Source of the DNA: Rhodopseudomonas pentothenatexigens
Lineage (GTDB): Bacteria; Pseudomonadota; Alphaproteobacteria; Rhizobiales; Xanthobacteraceae
NCBI RefSeq assembly: GCF_900218015.1
Contig: NZ_UFQQ01000016.1
Span: 1 to 64,000, forward strand
Direction: 5' to 3'
DNA: 64,000 nucleotides
In this document: piece by piece, positions 42,399-51,095 of the stretch
How positions within the stretch are numbered: position 1 is the stretch's first letter
Layout: the number at the start of each line of letters is the position of its first letter
Made by a program: the position numbers and the translations under genes
The notes under the pieces: model-generated
Database searches by the model: none
Told to the model about the DNA's origin: nothing
What the model saw: the letters and a program-made list of their open reading frames with translations, nothing else

Positions 42399-43073
42399 AT
42401 GCCGATCGCCGGACAGGGCATGCTGCTGACGTCGATGGACATCGCGCCCGAGGACGAGGCCGATTTCAATCGCTGGTACGACCGCGAACACATCGCCGAG
42501 CGCGTCGCGATCGACGGCTTCGTCGAGGCCCGCCGCTATGTCGCGCTCGAAGCAGCGCCGAAATATCTCGGGCTGTACTCGACCGAGCGTTTCGAGGTGC
42601 TGAGCAGCGACGCCTATCACACCGCGCTCGCCAATCAGACCGAATGGTCGAAACGCAATATCGCCAAATTCAAGAACATGATCCGCGGCGTGGCACGGAT
42701 CACGCTGAGCCGAGGCCAGGGCCGCGGCGCGGTGCTCGGCCTGGTCCGTATCCGTCCCGCCGCGGGCCAGGAGGGCGCCTTGCGCACGGGGCTGTCGGCC
42801 AAGCTCGATCCGCTGCCGCTCGACGGCATCATTTCGATGCACCTGCTCGAAAATGATCCAGCGCTGTCGAGGCCGCTGACCGATCCGCCCGGCATCACCA
42901 GCCCCGGCGCGTCCGACTGGTTCGTGCTGATCGACGGCACCAGCGCTGCGGCCGTGGGGGTGGCTATGGCCGGCCGGTTCGAGGCCGCGATCGCTGACGC
43001 ACGCGCGGAGCTGATTGCGGCTGGGACCTATGCGCTGCTGTGGGATCTGGCGAAGGCCGATCTCGGCCGTTGA
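42399..43073 (+). CDS. hypothetical protein with a dimeric alpha/beta-barrel-like repeat
   Basis: 224 residues; AAGGGAGA lies six bases before the ATG. The N-terminal half (LTSMDIAPEDEADFNRWYDREHIAERVAIDGFVEARRYVAL) is like EthD/NIPSNAP-type dimeric barrels, and a similar but weaker half follows. These are small ligand-binding or enzyme folds of many roles. It is likely co-transcribed with pip. The exact function is unknown. Confidence 0.75.
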   Translation: MPIAGQGMLLTSMDIAPEDEADFNRWYDREHIAERVAIDGFVEARRYVALEAAPKYLGLYSTERFEVLSSDAYHTALANQTEWSKRNIAKFKNMIRGVARITLSRGQGRGAVLGLVRIRPAAGQEGALRTGLSAKLDPLPLDGIISMHLLENDPALSRPLTDPPGITSPGASDWFVLIDGTSAAAVGVAMAGRFEAAIADARAELIAAGTYALLWDLAKADLGR

Positions 43074-43137
43074 CACCGGAATTCGACGCGTCCGCCTGTA
43101 ATCGTCGCATCACATCCCTGCGATAGGCTGGGATCTT

Positions 43138-43162
43138 GGAACCGATTGGCGGTTCGAACGTC
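43138..43162 (+). promoter_or_regulatory. weak sigma-EcfG-like promoter upstream of tal-pgi
   Basis: GGAAC (43138-43142), 16 bases, CGTC (43159-43162). The consensus is GGAAC-N16-18-CGTT, so the -10 has one mismatch. It would give a 5' leader of about 120 bases for the tal-pgi gene. Confidence 0.35.
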
Positions 43163-43288
43163 ATATCGGCCATTGGGCGGTAATCGGCCGGCGTGCAAGG
43201 CGCCAGCCAGGACGTGTTGACAAGCCTCGATCCCCGGACGGAAATGCGGGCGAGGCCGTCATTGCACCGAACCAGCAGACAAGGCACC

Positions 43289-46141
43289 ATGAATCCCGTC
43301 AAAGCGCTCGAAAAACACGGCCAGGCGATCTGGCTGGATTTCCTGGCCCGCGGCTTTATCGCCAAGGGCGACCTGAAGAAGCTGATCGAGACCGACGGGG
43401 TGAAAGGAGTCACATCCAATCCCTCGATCTTCGAAAAGGCGATCGGCGCCACCGACGAATACGACAGCGCGATCGGCGAGGCACTGAGCAAGGGCGACCG
43501 TTCGGTCGGCGACCTTTACGAAGCGCTCGCTGTCGAAGACATCCAGCACGCCTCGGACGTGCTGCGCCCGGTCTATGACAAGCTCGGACACCGCGACGGT
43601 TTCGTCAGCCTCGAAGTCTCGCCCTATCTGGCGCTCGACACCAAGGGCACGCTGACGGAAGCCGAGCGGCTGTGGCAGGCGGTGGGCCGCGAGAATCTGA
43701 TGATCAAGGTGCCGGCGACCCGCGAGGGCCTGCCGGCGATCAAGCAGCTCGTCTCCAAGGGCATCAGCGTCAACGTCACGCTGCTGTTCTCGCAGAAGGT
43801 CTACGTCCAGGTCGCCGAAGCCTACATCTCCGGCCTGGAAGCGCTGATCGCCTCCGGCGGTGATCCGGCGCATGTGGCCAGCGTCGCCAGTTTCTTCATC
43901 AGCCGGATCGACAGCGCAGTCGATGCGGCGCTCGACGACAAGATCGCCAAGGCCAACGATCCGTCGGAAAAGGAGCGGCTCGAGGAGCTGAAGGGCAAGG
44001 TCGCGATCGCAAACGCCAAGCTCGCGTATCAAGATTACAAGCGGCTGTTCAGCGGCGACCGCTGGGCCAAGCTGGAAGCCTGCGGTGCCAAGCCGCAGCG
44101 ATTGCTGTGGGCCTCCACCGGCACCAAGAACAAGGCCTATAGCGACGTGCTGTATATCGAGGAGCTGATCGGCCCCGACACCGTCAACACCGTGCCGCCG
44201 TCGACGCTCGACGCCTTCCGCGACCACGGCAAGCCCAAGGACAGCCTGGAGAAGGACATCGACGAGGCGCGCGAGGTGCTCAAGGGCCTGGCCGGCGCCG
44301 GCGTGTCGCTCGATGCGATCACCGACAAGCTGGTCACCGAGGGCGTGCAATTGTTCGCCGACGCGTTCGACAAGCTGCTCGGCGCGGTCGCCTTCAAACG
44401 CGAAACCGTGCTCGCCGGCCGCGTCGGCAAGCAGACACTGGCGCTGCCGGCCGACCTCGCCGCCAGCGTGAAGCAGCACAGCGAAGCGTGGCGCAGCGCC
44501 GGCAGGATCCGCAAGTTGTGGTCGCGCGACAAATCGGTCTGGACCGGCAGCGACGAGGACAAATGGCTGGGCTGGCTCAACTCGGCGGCCGCCGAGAAAG
44601 CCAAGCTCGCCGACTATCAGGACTTCGCCAAATGGGTGAAGAGCCAGGGCTTCACCGATGCGGTGGTGCTCGGGATGGGCGGCTCCAGCCTCGGGCCCGA
44701 AGTGCTCGCCGAGACCTTCCCGCAGCAGGACGGCTTCCCCAAGCTGCACGTGCTCGATTCCACCGATCCGGCGCAGGTCCGCGCCCTCGAAGCCAGCGTG
44801 AAGCTCGCCACGACGCTGTTCATCGTGTCGTCGAAGTCGGGCGGCACCACCGAGCCGAACGTGATGAAGGCGTATTTCTACGCCCGCGTCTCTGAAGCGG
44901 TCGGCGCCGATCAGACCGGCCGGCACTTCGTCGCCGTCACCGATCCCGGTTCGTCGATGGAGAAGATCGCGACCGAGCAGAAGTTCGCCAGGATCTTCCA
45001 CGGCGATCCGACCATCGGCGGCCGCTACTCGGTGCTGTCGCCGTTCGGCATGGTGCCGGCGGCCGCGGCCGGGCTCGATCTTGCGAAGCTGCTGGACGCG
45101 GCGCTGGCGATGGTGCGCTCCTGCGGCACCGATGTGCCGCCGCAGCAGAATCCGGCCGTGCAGCTCGGTCTGGTGATGGGCTGCGCCGGCCTGGAAGGCC
45201 GCGACAAGGTGACGATCACCTCGTCGAAGGCGATCGCCGATTTCGGCGCCTGGGCCGAGCAGCTGATCGCCGAATCCACCGGCAAGGAAGGCAAGGGCCT
45301 GATCCCGATCGACGGCGAGCCGCTGGCCGAGCCTTCGGCCTACGGCAACGACCGGCTGTTCATCGATCTGCGCACCGAAGCAGAAACCGATGCGGCTCAC
45401 GAGTCGAAGCTCTCGGCGCTGGAAGCGGCCGGTCATCCGGTGGTGCGGATCGTGCTGAAATCCACCGAGGCGATCGGCCAGGAGTTCTTCCGCTTCGAAC
45501 TCGCAACCGCAGTCGCCGGCGCGGTGCTCGGCATCAACCCGTTCGATCAGCCCGATGTCGAGAGCGCCAAGATCAAGACCCGCGAACTTACCGCGGCGTT
45601 CGAGAAATCCGGCGCGCTGCCGGCCGAGACGCCTGCGCTGTCGACCGCCGAGGCCGACCTCTACACCGACGCCGCCAATGCCGCCGCGCTGCGCAAGGCC
45701 GGCGCCGACGGCACCGTCGCCTCGTGGCTGAAGGCGCATCTGTCGCGCGTGAGCAGCGGCGACTACGCCGCCCTGCTCGCTTACATCGAGCGCAACGCGG
45801 CGCATATCGCCGCGCTGCAAGGCATGCGGCTGAAGGTCCGCGACCGTCGCAAGGTGGCGACCTGCGCCGAATTCGGCCCCCGCTTCCTGCATTCCACCGG
45901 TCAGGCCTACAAAGGCGGCCCGGACAGCGGTGTCTTCCTGCAGATCACCGCCGACGATGCCGCCGACCTGCCGGTGCCTGGCCAGAGCGCCAGCTTCGGC
46001 GTGATCAAGGCGGCACAGGCGCGCGGCGATTTCGACGTGCTCACCGAACGCGGCCGCCGTGCCTTGCGAGTCCACCTCAAGGGCGATCTCGATGCCGGTC
46101 TGAAGATGCTCGGCGAAGCGATCGAACAGGCGGTGGAGTAG
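43289..46141 (+). CDS. tal-pgi: bifunctional transaldolase / phosphoglucose isomerase
   Basis: 950 residues from the ATG at 43289. Residues 1-370 are transaldolase: WLDFLARGFI, SNPSIFEKAI and the Schiff-base Lys140 in LMIKVPATREG. The rest (about 400-950) is glucose-6-phosphate isomerase with SKSGGTTEPN and the second catalytic region of the SIS fold. The single chain links sedoheptulose-7-P/glyceraldehyde-3-P exchange to fructose-6-P/glucose-6-P isomerisation. The gene heads a cluster with gnd, zwf, pgl and gntK, so the products meet in one pathway. AAGG lies six bases upstream. A candidate sigma-EcfG site is at 43138. Confidence 0.93.
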   Translation: MNPVKALEKHGQAIWLDFLARGFIAKGDLKKLIETDGVKGVTSNPSIFEKAIGATDEYDSAIGEALSKGDRSVGDLYEALAVEDIQHASDVLRPVYDKLGHRDGFVSLEVSPYLALDTKGTLTEAERLWQAVGRENLMIKVPATREGLPAIKQLVSKGISVNVTLLFSQKVYVQVAEAYISGLEALIASGGDPAHVASVASFFISRIDSAVDAALDDKIAKANDPSEKERLEELKGKVAIANAKLAYQDYKRLFSGDRWAKLEACGAKPQRLLWASTGTKNKAYSDVLYIEELIGPDTVNTVPPSTLDAFRDHGKPKDSLEKDIDEAREVLKGLAGAGVSLDAITDKLVTEGVQLFADAFDKLLGAVAFKRETVLAGRVGKQTLALPADLAASVKQHSEAWRSAGRIRKLWSRDKSVWTGSDEDKWLGWLNSAAAEKAKLADYQDFAKWVKSQGFTDAVVLGMGGSSLGPEVLAETFPQQDGFPKLHVLDSTDPAQVRALEASVKLATTLFIVSSKSGGTTEPNVMKAYFYARVSEAVGADQTGRHFVAVTDPGSSMEKIATEQKFARIFHGDPTIGGRYSVLSPFGMVPAAAAGLDLAKLLDAALAMVRSCGTDVPPQQNPAVQLGLVMGCAGLEGRDKVTITSSKAIADFGAWAEQLIAESTGKEGKGLIPIDGEPLAEPSAYGNDRLFIDLRTEAETDAAHESKLSALEAAGHPVVRIVLKSTEAIGQEFFRFELATAVAGAVLGINPFDQPDVESAKIKTRELTAAFEKSGALPAETPALSTAEADLYTDAANAAALRKAGADGTVASWLKAHLSRVSSGDYAALLAYIERNAAHIAALQGMRLKVRDRRKVATCAEFGPRFLHSTGQAYKGGPDSGVFLQITADDAADLPVPGQSASFGVIKAAQARGDFDVLTERGRRALRVHLKGDLDAGLKMLGEAIEQAVE

Positions 46142-46172
46142 CCCCGGGGGGATCCCTTCGGCCGAACAGGAT

Positions 46173-46256
46173 CGTCATTGCAAGGAGCGAAGCGACGAAG
46201 CAATCCAGTCCTATGCCCCGAACCCTGGATCGCTTCGCCTTCGGCCCGCGATGACG
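46173..46256. repeat. dispersed palindromic repeat element
   Basis: Starts CGTCATTGCAAG and ends CGCGATGACG, inner arms GCAATCCAG/CTGGATCGC. It sits between tal-pgi and gnd, and may be transcribed within the operon. Confidence 0.7.
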
Positions 46257-46323
46257 GAGTAACCGCCGACAAACGTAGCCTCGCACGTCAAGCGGGGGGC
46301 GGCTCAACAGTGGAGACTTGCGC

Positions 46324-47364
46324 ATGCAGATCGGCATGATCGGCCTCGGCCGGATGGGTGGCAATATCGTCCGGCGCCTGATGAAGGATGGCCATCATGC
46401 CGTGGTGTACGATCGGGATCCGCAAGCGATCGAGGCGCTGACACGCGAAGGCGCGATCGGAGCCGGTGGCCTCGAGGATCTGGTGCGCAAGCTCGACCCG
46501 CCGCGCGCGGTGTGGGTGATGCTGCCCGCCGGACAGATCACCGAGGCCACCATCGACCAGCTCGGCAAGCTGCTCGCCGCCGGGGACGTTGTGATCGACG
46601 GCGGTAACACTTTCTGGCAGGACGACATCCGCCGCGCCAAGACGCTGAAGGAGACCGGCATCGATTATGTCGATGTCGGCACTTCCGGCGGCATCTGGGG
46701 CTACGCGCGCGGCTACTGCATGATGATCGGCGGCGACAAGGTCGTGGTCGACCGGCTCGATCCGATCTTCGCCACGCTGGCGCCGGGGATCGGCGACATT
46801 CCCCGCACGCCCGGCCGCGAGACGCGCGATCCGCGGGTCGAGCAGGGTTACATCCATGCCGGCCCGGTCGGGGCCGGCCATTTCGTCAAGATGGTCCACA
46901 ACGGCATCGAATACGGCCTGATGCAGGCCTATGCCGAAGGATTCGACATTCTCAAGAACGCCAGCAGCGAGGCGCTGCCGGAAGCGCACCGGTTCGATCT
47001 CGACATCGCCGACATCGCCGAAGTGTGGCGCCGCGGCAGCGTGATCCCGTCCTGGCTGCTCGACCTCACCTCCACCGCGCTGGCGAGGAACGACCAGCTC
47101 GACAATTACTCCGGCTTCGTCGAAGACTCCGGTGAAGGTCGCTGGACCATCAACGCCGCGATCGAAGAAGCGGTGCCGGCCGAAGTGCTCACCGCGGCGC
47201 TGTATGCGCGTTTCCGGTCGCGGCGGGATCATACGTTCGCAGAGAAGATTCTCTCGGCGATGCGCGCCGGCTTCGGCGGCCACAAGGAGCCGCAGCAGCA
47301 TCCGGAGCCGGAGCAGCAGGCCGCTCCACAGCAGAAACTGAAACCGAAATCGGAGCGCGCGTGA
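46324..47364 (+). CDS. gnd: 6-phosphogluconate dehydrogenase, decarboxylating
   Basis: 346 residues from the ATG at 46324 (GGAGAC before it; an upstream TTG at 46318 is less likely). NADP/NAD fold GLGRMGGN (6-13), substrate-binding [12 protein letters not shown], and the catalytic Lys in [14 protein letters not shown]. It is shorter than E. coli Gnd (468), of the GndA/YqeC-type length. The C-terminal 20 residues are a Gln/Pro/Glu tail. It makes ribulose-5-P and CO2. Its stop overlaps the GTG of zwf. Confidence 0.94.
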   Translation: MQIGMIGLGRMGGNIVRRLMKDGHHAVVYDRDPQAIEALTREGAIGAGGLEDLVRKLDPPRAVWVMLPAGQITEATIDQLGKLLAAGDVVIDGGNTFWQDDIRRAKTLKETGIDYVDVGTSGGIWGYARGYCMMIGGDKVVVDRLDPIFATLAPGIGDIPRTPGRETRDPRVEQGYIHAGPVGAGHFVKMVHNGIEYGLMQAYAEGFDILKNASSEALPEAHRFDLDIADIAEVWRRGSVIPSWLLDLTSTALARNDQLDNYSGFVEDSGEGRWTINAAIEEAVPAEVLTAALYARFRSRRDHTFAEKILSAMRAGFGGHKEPQQHPEPEQQAAPQQKLKPKSERA

Positions 47365-48875
47365 CCACGCAAGACAACAGCAATCAGGTTCCCGACGGCT
47401 GCGCGTTCGTCATCTTCGGTGTCACCGGCGATCTCACCCACCGTCTGGTGATCCCGGCGCTCTACAATCTCGCCGAAGCCGGGCTGCTGCCGGAGAAATT
47501 CTGCGTCGTCGGCGTCACCCGCAAGGAGATGGCGAGCGACGATCTGAGAGAAAGCCTGCTGCAGGGCTTGCGCAAATACGCCACCCGCCCGGTCGACGAC
47601 AAGGTCGCCGATCAGCTTCTGTACTGCGTCACCGCAATCAGCGCCGATCCGAGCGAACCGGACTCGTTCGACCGGCTGCGCGAGCGCCTGGAAAAGCTCG
47701 AGGCCAACCGCAACACCGGTGGCAACCGGCTGTTCTATCTCGCCACCCCGCCGGACGCGTTCGCACCGATCGCGACCGAGCTCGGCCGCGCCGGGCTGCT
47801 CGAAGAGACCAGCGGCGCGTGGCGCCGGCTGGTGGTGGAGAAGCCGTTCGGCACCGACCTCGCCTCGGCCAAGGCGCTGAACGATCATCTGCTCGGCATC
47901 ATCTCCGAGCACGAGCTGTACCGGATCGATCACTACCTCGGCAAAGAGACGGTGCAGAACATCCTGGTGCTGCGGTTCTCCAACGGCATGTTCGAGCCGA
48001 TCTGGAACCGCGAGCACATCGACCACATCCAGATCACCGTCGAGGAAAAGCTCGGCGTCGGCCATCGCGGCAGCTTCTACGACAAGACCGGCGCGCTGCG
48101 CGACATGGTGCCGAACCATCTGTTCCAACTGCTGTCGCTGGTGGCGATGGAGCCGCCGGCGCATTTCAACGCCCATGCGGTGCGATCCGCCAAGGCTGAC
48201 GTGTTGGCGGCAATCCAGATCCAGAGCGAAGACGAGGCGCTGCGCAATTCGGTCCGCGGCCAATACACCTCCGGCAGGATCGGCGACAGCGAGATTCCCG
48301 ACTATCGCAGCGCCAAGGACGTCGAACCGGACAGCACCACCGAAACCTTCGCGGCACTGAAGCTGTCGATCGACAATTGGCGCTGGGCCGGCGTGCCGTT
48401 CTATCTGCGCACCGGCAAGGCGCTGTCGGGCAAGCGCACCGAGGTCGCGATCAAGTTCAAACAGGCGCCGTTCTCGATGTTCCGCTGCACCCCGGTGCGG
48501 GAATTGTCGCAGAACTATCTGGTGATCGGGATCGAGCCGGTCGAAGGCATCTCGCTGCAGTTCAACACCAAGGTGCCGGGCCCGGTGATCGCGATCGACG
48601 GCGTCGAGATGACGTTCAAGTACAAGGACTACTTCAAGGTGGCGCCGAGCAACGGCTATGAGACGCTGCTGCACGACTGCATGATCGGCGACAACATCCT
48701 GTTCCAGCGCGCCGACGGCGTCGAGGCGGGATGGCGGGTGGTGCAGCCCTTTCTCGACGCCTGGAAGAAAGCCGGCGCCCACGGCCTGCAGATCTATCGC
48801 GCCGGCAGCGAAGGCCCCGAAGACGCCGACGAGTTGCTGACGCGCGACGGCCGCGATTGGCGGAAGTTGGGCTAG
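47361..48875 (+). CDS. zwf: glucose-6-phosphate 1-dehydrogenase
   Basis: 504 residues. GTG start overlapping the gnd stop (GTGA), a mark of coupled translation. NADP-binding [11 protein letters not shown], active-site [13 protein letters not shown], and the C-terminal FKYKDYF. It oxidises glucose-6-P to 6-phosphogluconolactone, supplying NADPH. Order gnd-zwf-pgl-gntK shows the oxidative pentose phosphate pathway in one operon. Confidence 0.96.
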   Translation: MTTQDNSNQVPDGCAFVIFGVTGDLTHRLVIPALYNLAEAGLLPEKFCVVGVTRKEMASDDLRESLLQGLRKYATRPVDDKVADQLLYCVTAISADPSEPDSFDRLRERLEKLEANRNTGGNRLFYLATPPDAFAPIATELGRAGLLEETSGAWRRLVVEKPFGTDLASAKALNDHLLGIISEHELYRIDHYLGKETVQNILVLRFSNGMFEPIWNREHIDHIQITVEEKLGVGHRGSFYDKTGALRDMVPNHLFQLLSLVAMEPPAHFNAHAVRSAKADVLAAIQIQSEDEALRNSVRGQYTSGRIGDSEIPDYRSAKDVEPDSTTETFAALKLSIDNWRWAGVPFYLRTGKALSGKRTEVAIKFKQAPFSMFRCTPVRELSQNYLVIGIEPVEGISLQFNTKVPGPVIAIDGVEMTFKYKDYFKVAPSNGYETLLHDCMIGDNILFQRADGVEAGWRVVQPFLDAWKKAGAHGLQIYRAGSEGPEDADELLTRDGRDWRKLG

Positions 48876-48879
48876 CCGA

Positions 48880-49620
48880 ATGCGCAGCGCCGATCGTCAT
48901 CTCGTGGTCGCAGCCGATGCCGATGCGCAGGCCCGCCTCGCAGCGCAGCGGCTGATCGCGCGGATCGAGCTGCATCACGATCGCCCGGCGATTTGCCTTA
49001 CCGGCGGCTCCGGGCCGCAACGGATGTTCGAACTGCTGGCCGGCGAATTCGAAAATCGGATTCCGTGGTCGCGGGTGCACTGGTTCATCAGCGACGAACG
49101 CTTCGTGCCGGAGCGCGATCCGCTCAGCAATATCGGCGCCGCGAGGCGGGCGTTTCTGGATGGCCGCGCGCCGCTGCAGAACATCCATGCGATCCCGACC
49201 GACGCGGCGACGCCGGAGGATGCGGCGCGACGCTACGAAGACGAGCTGAAGGCGTTCTACGGCAGCGACGTGCTCGCCCCCGACCGGCCGCTGTTCGACC
49301 TGGTGCTCGGCGGCGTCGGGCCGGACGGCCACACCGCCTCGCTGTTTCCGGGCCGGCCGCAGCTCCAGATCCAGGATCGCTGGGCCGCCGGCGTCGACAC
49401 CGCCCCGGTCGAGCCGCTGGTGCCACGGGTCACCCTCACCCTTCCGGCGCTCGCCTCCTGCGCCGAGATGCTGTTCCTGATCCACGGCGCTGCCAAGCGC
49501 GACATCCTCGCCCGCGTGTTCGCCGGGGAGGATCTACCCTCGGGCCGCACCCGCTCGCAGGGTGAGACGGTGTGGTTGGTGACAAAGGATGCACTCCCGG
49601 AGAATGCCGGTGTCGCCTGA
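48880..49620 (+). CDS. pgl: 6-phosphogluconolactonase
   Basis: 246 residues. Signature GGVGPDGHTASLFPG, with SDERFVPERDPLSN and LTGGSGP-like N-terminal loop (LTGGSGPQRMF). It hydrolyses the lactone from Zwf to 6-phosphogluconate. The ATG is five bases after the zwf stop. Confidence 0.94.
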   Translation: MRSADRHLVVAADADAQARLAAQRLIARIELHHDRPAICLTGGSGPQRMFELLAGEFENRIPWSRVHWFISDERFVPERDPLSNIGAARRAFLDGRAPLQNIHAIPTDAATPEDAARRYEDELKAFYGSDVLAPDRPLFDLVLGGVGPDGHTASLFPGRPQLQIQDRWAAGVDTAPVEPLVPRVTLTLPALASCAEMLFLIHGAAKRDILARVFAGEDLPSGRTRSQGETVWLVTKDALPENAGVA

Positions 49621-50152
49621 GGCCGTGCTTCCCCGGTCGACGCCACATGCGCTCATCGTGATGGGCGTCTCCGGCTCCGGAAAGAGCACGGTCGGACAAG
49701 CCCTCGCCGCGCGGCTTGGCTGGCGCTATGAGGACGCCGACGCCTATCATCCGGCCAGCAACGTCGCCAAGATGAGCGCCGGCCAGCCGCTCACCGACGA
49801 CGACCGCAGGCCCTGGCTGCAGGCTATCGCCGCCGAGATCGACCGCGTCATCACCGGCGGCGGCTCCATCGTGTTCGGCTGCTCGGCGCTGAAGCGCGCC
49901 TATCGCGACATCCTGGTGCATGGACGCGACGACGTCCGCATCGTGTTTCTCGACGGCAGCCGCGAGCTGATCGGAGCGCGGATGGCGGCACGCAAGAACC
50001 ACTTCATGCCGGCCGGTCTGCTCGACAGCCAGTTCGCCACGCTGCAGCGGCCCGGCCCGGACGAACGCCCGATCGTCGCCTCGATCGACGCGCCGGTCGA
50101 GGCAATCGTCGACGATATCGTCGGCCAGCTTCCGAACTTAGTCGGCGAATAA
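49604..50152 (+). CDS. gntK: gluconokinase
   Basis: 182 residues from the ATG at 49604; an ATG at 49589 and a GTG at 49610 are alternatives. Walker A GVSGSGKST, gluconate region ADAYHPASNVAKMSAGQPLTDDDRRPWL, and GCSALKRAYRD. It phosphorylates gluconate to 6-phosphogluconate, feeding the pathway below Pgl. It overlaps the end of pgl. A palindromic repeat follows. Confidence 0.93.
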   Translation: MPVSPEAVLPRSTPHALIVMGVSGSGKSTVGQALAARLGWRYEDADAYHPASNVAKMSAGQPLTDDDRRPWLQAIAAEIDRVITGGGSIVFGCSALKRAYRDILVHGRDDVRIVFLDGSRELIGARMAARKNHFMPAGLLDSQFATLQRPGPDERPIVASIDAPVEAIVDDIVGQLPNLVGE

Positions 50153-50167
50153 TTCCATGCTTAGCAT

Positions 50168-50251
50168 CGTCATTGCGAGCGAAGCGAAGCAATCCACAGG
50201 CTCAGTGCATGACACTTGGATTGCTTCGTTGCTCCGCTCCTCGCAATGACG
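50168..50251. repeat. dispersed palindromic repeat element
   Basis: Starts CGTCATTGCGAG and ends CGCAATGACG, inner arms GCAATCCA/TGGATTGC. It separates gntK from the HAD gene, leaving 25 bases to the next ATG. Confidence 0.75.
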
Positions 50252-50276
50252 AAGGCTCCACTTCGAGGTTCGTCCC

Positions 50277-51095
50277 ATGACCCGCATCCAGCTCGTAATC
50301 TCCGATGTCGACGGCACGCTCGTCACCACTGACAAGCGGCTGACCGATCGCGCCCGTGACGCGGTGGCGCGGCTCGAGGACAGCGGTGTCGGCTTCACCC
50401 TCACCTCGAGTCGTCCGCCGGTCGGAATGCGGATGTACAGCGATCCGCTCGGCATCACCCTGCCACTCGGACCGTTCAACGGCAGCTCGATCGTCGATCC
50501 GGAGCTGACCGTGATCGAGCAACATTTGATCCCGGACCATGCCGTGGCGACGAGCCTCGACCTGTTCGCGCGCAACGGCATCGACGTCTGGCTGTTCACC
50601 AACGACAATTGGTATATCCGCCGCGACGACGGCAAATACGTGCCGCACGAACAGCGCACCATCCAATTCGCGCCGGCGATGGTCGATGATTTCGCCCCGC
50701 TCGCCGGCCAGGCCTGCAAGATCGTCGGCGTCAGCGCCGACTTCGCGTTGCTCAAACGCTGCGAACCGGAGCTGCAGGCCGCGCTCGGCGATCGTGCGCT
50801 GGCGGTGCGATCGCAGGACTACTATCTCGACGTCACCCCGCCCGGTCGCAGCAAGGGCACCTTCGTGCAGGCGATGGCGCAGCGGCTCGGCATCGCGGCG
50901 GAGGCGATCGCCACCATCGGCGACATGCAGAACGATCTGCCGATGTTCGGCGTCAGCGGTCTGCCGATCGCGATGGGCAACGCCACCGACGACGTCAAGC
51001 ACCAGGCGGCCCACGTCACCGCCCGCAACGACGACGACGGCTTCGCCGCCGCCATCGACTTCATCCTGGATCGCAATGCGAGCCTTGACCGCTAA
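50277..51095 (+). CDS. Cof-type HAD phosphatase
   Basis: 272 residues. Motif I DVDGTLVTTD (about 11-20), motif II in TLTSSRPP, Lys in TPPGRSKGT and motif IV IGDMQNDLPMF. This is a Cof-type (C2 cap) HAD hydrolase acting on sugar phosphates or other phosphoesters; some dephosphorylate phosphorylated sugars from the neighbouring pathway. The TAA stop overlaps the convergent GH15 stop by two bases. Confidence 0.92.
   Translation: MTRIQLVISDVDGTLVTTDKRLTDRARDAVARLEDSGVGFTLTSSRPPVGMRMYSDPLGITLPLGPFNGSSIVDPELTVIEQHLIPDHAVATSLDLFARNGIDVWLFTNDNWYIRRDDGKYVPHEQRTIQFAPAMVDDFAPLAGQACKIVGVSADFALLKRCEPELQAALGDRALAVRSQDYYLDVTPPGRSKGTFVQAMAQRLGIAAEAIATIGDMQNDLPMFGVSGLPIAMGNATDDVKHQAAHVTARNDDDGFAAAIDFILDRNASLDR

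Noticed and set aside
43259..46075. Minus-strand open frame of 938 codons opposite tal-pgi
   Set aside because: Antisense to a gene with both catalytic signatures. The translation is repetitive in Arg, His and Gln, typical of GC-rich shadows.
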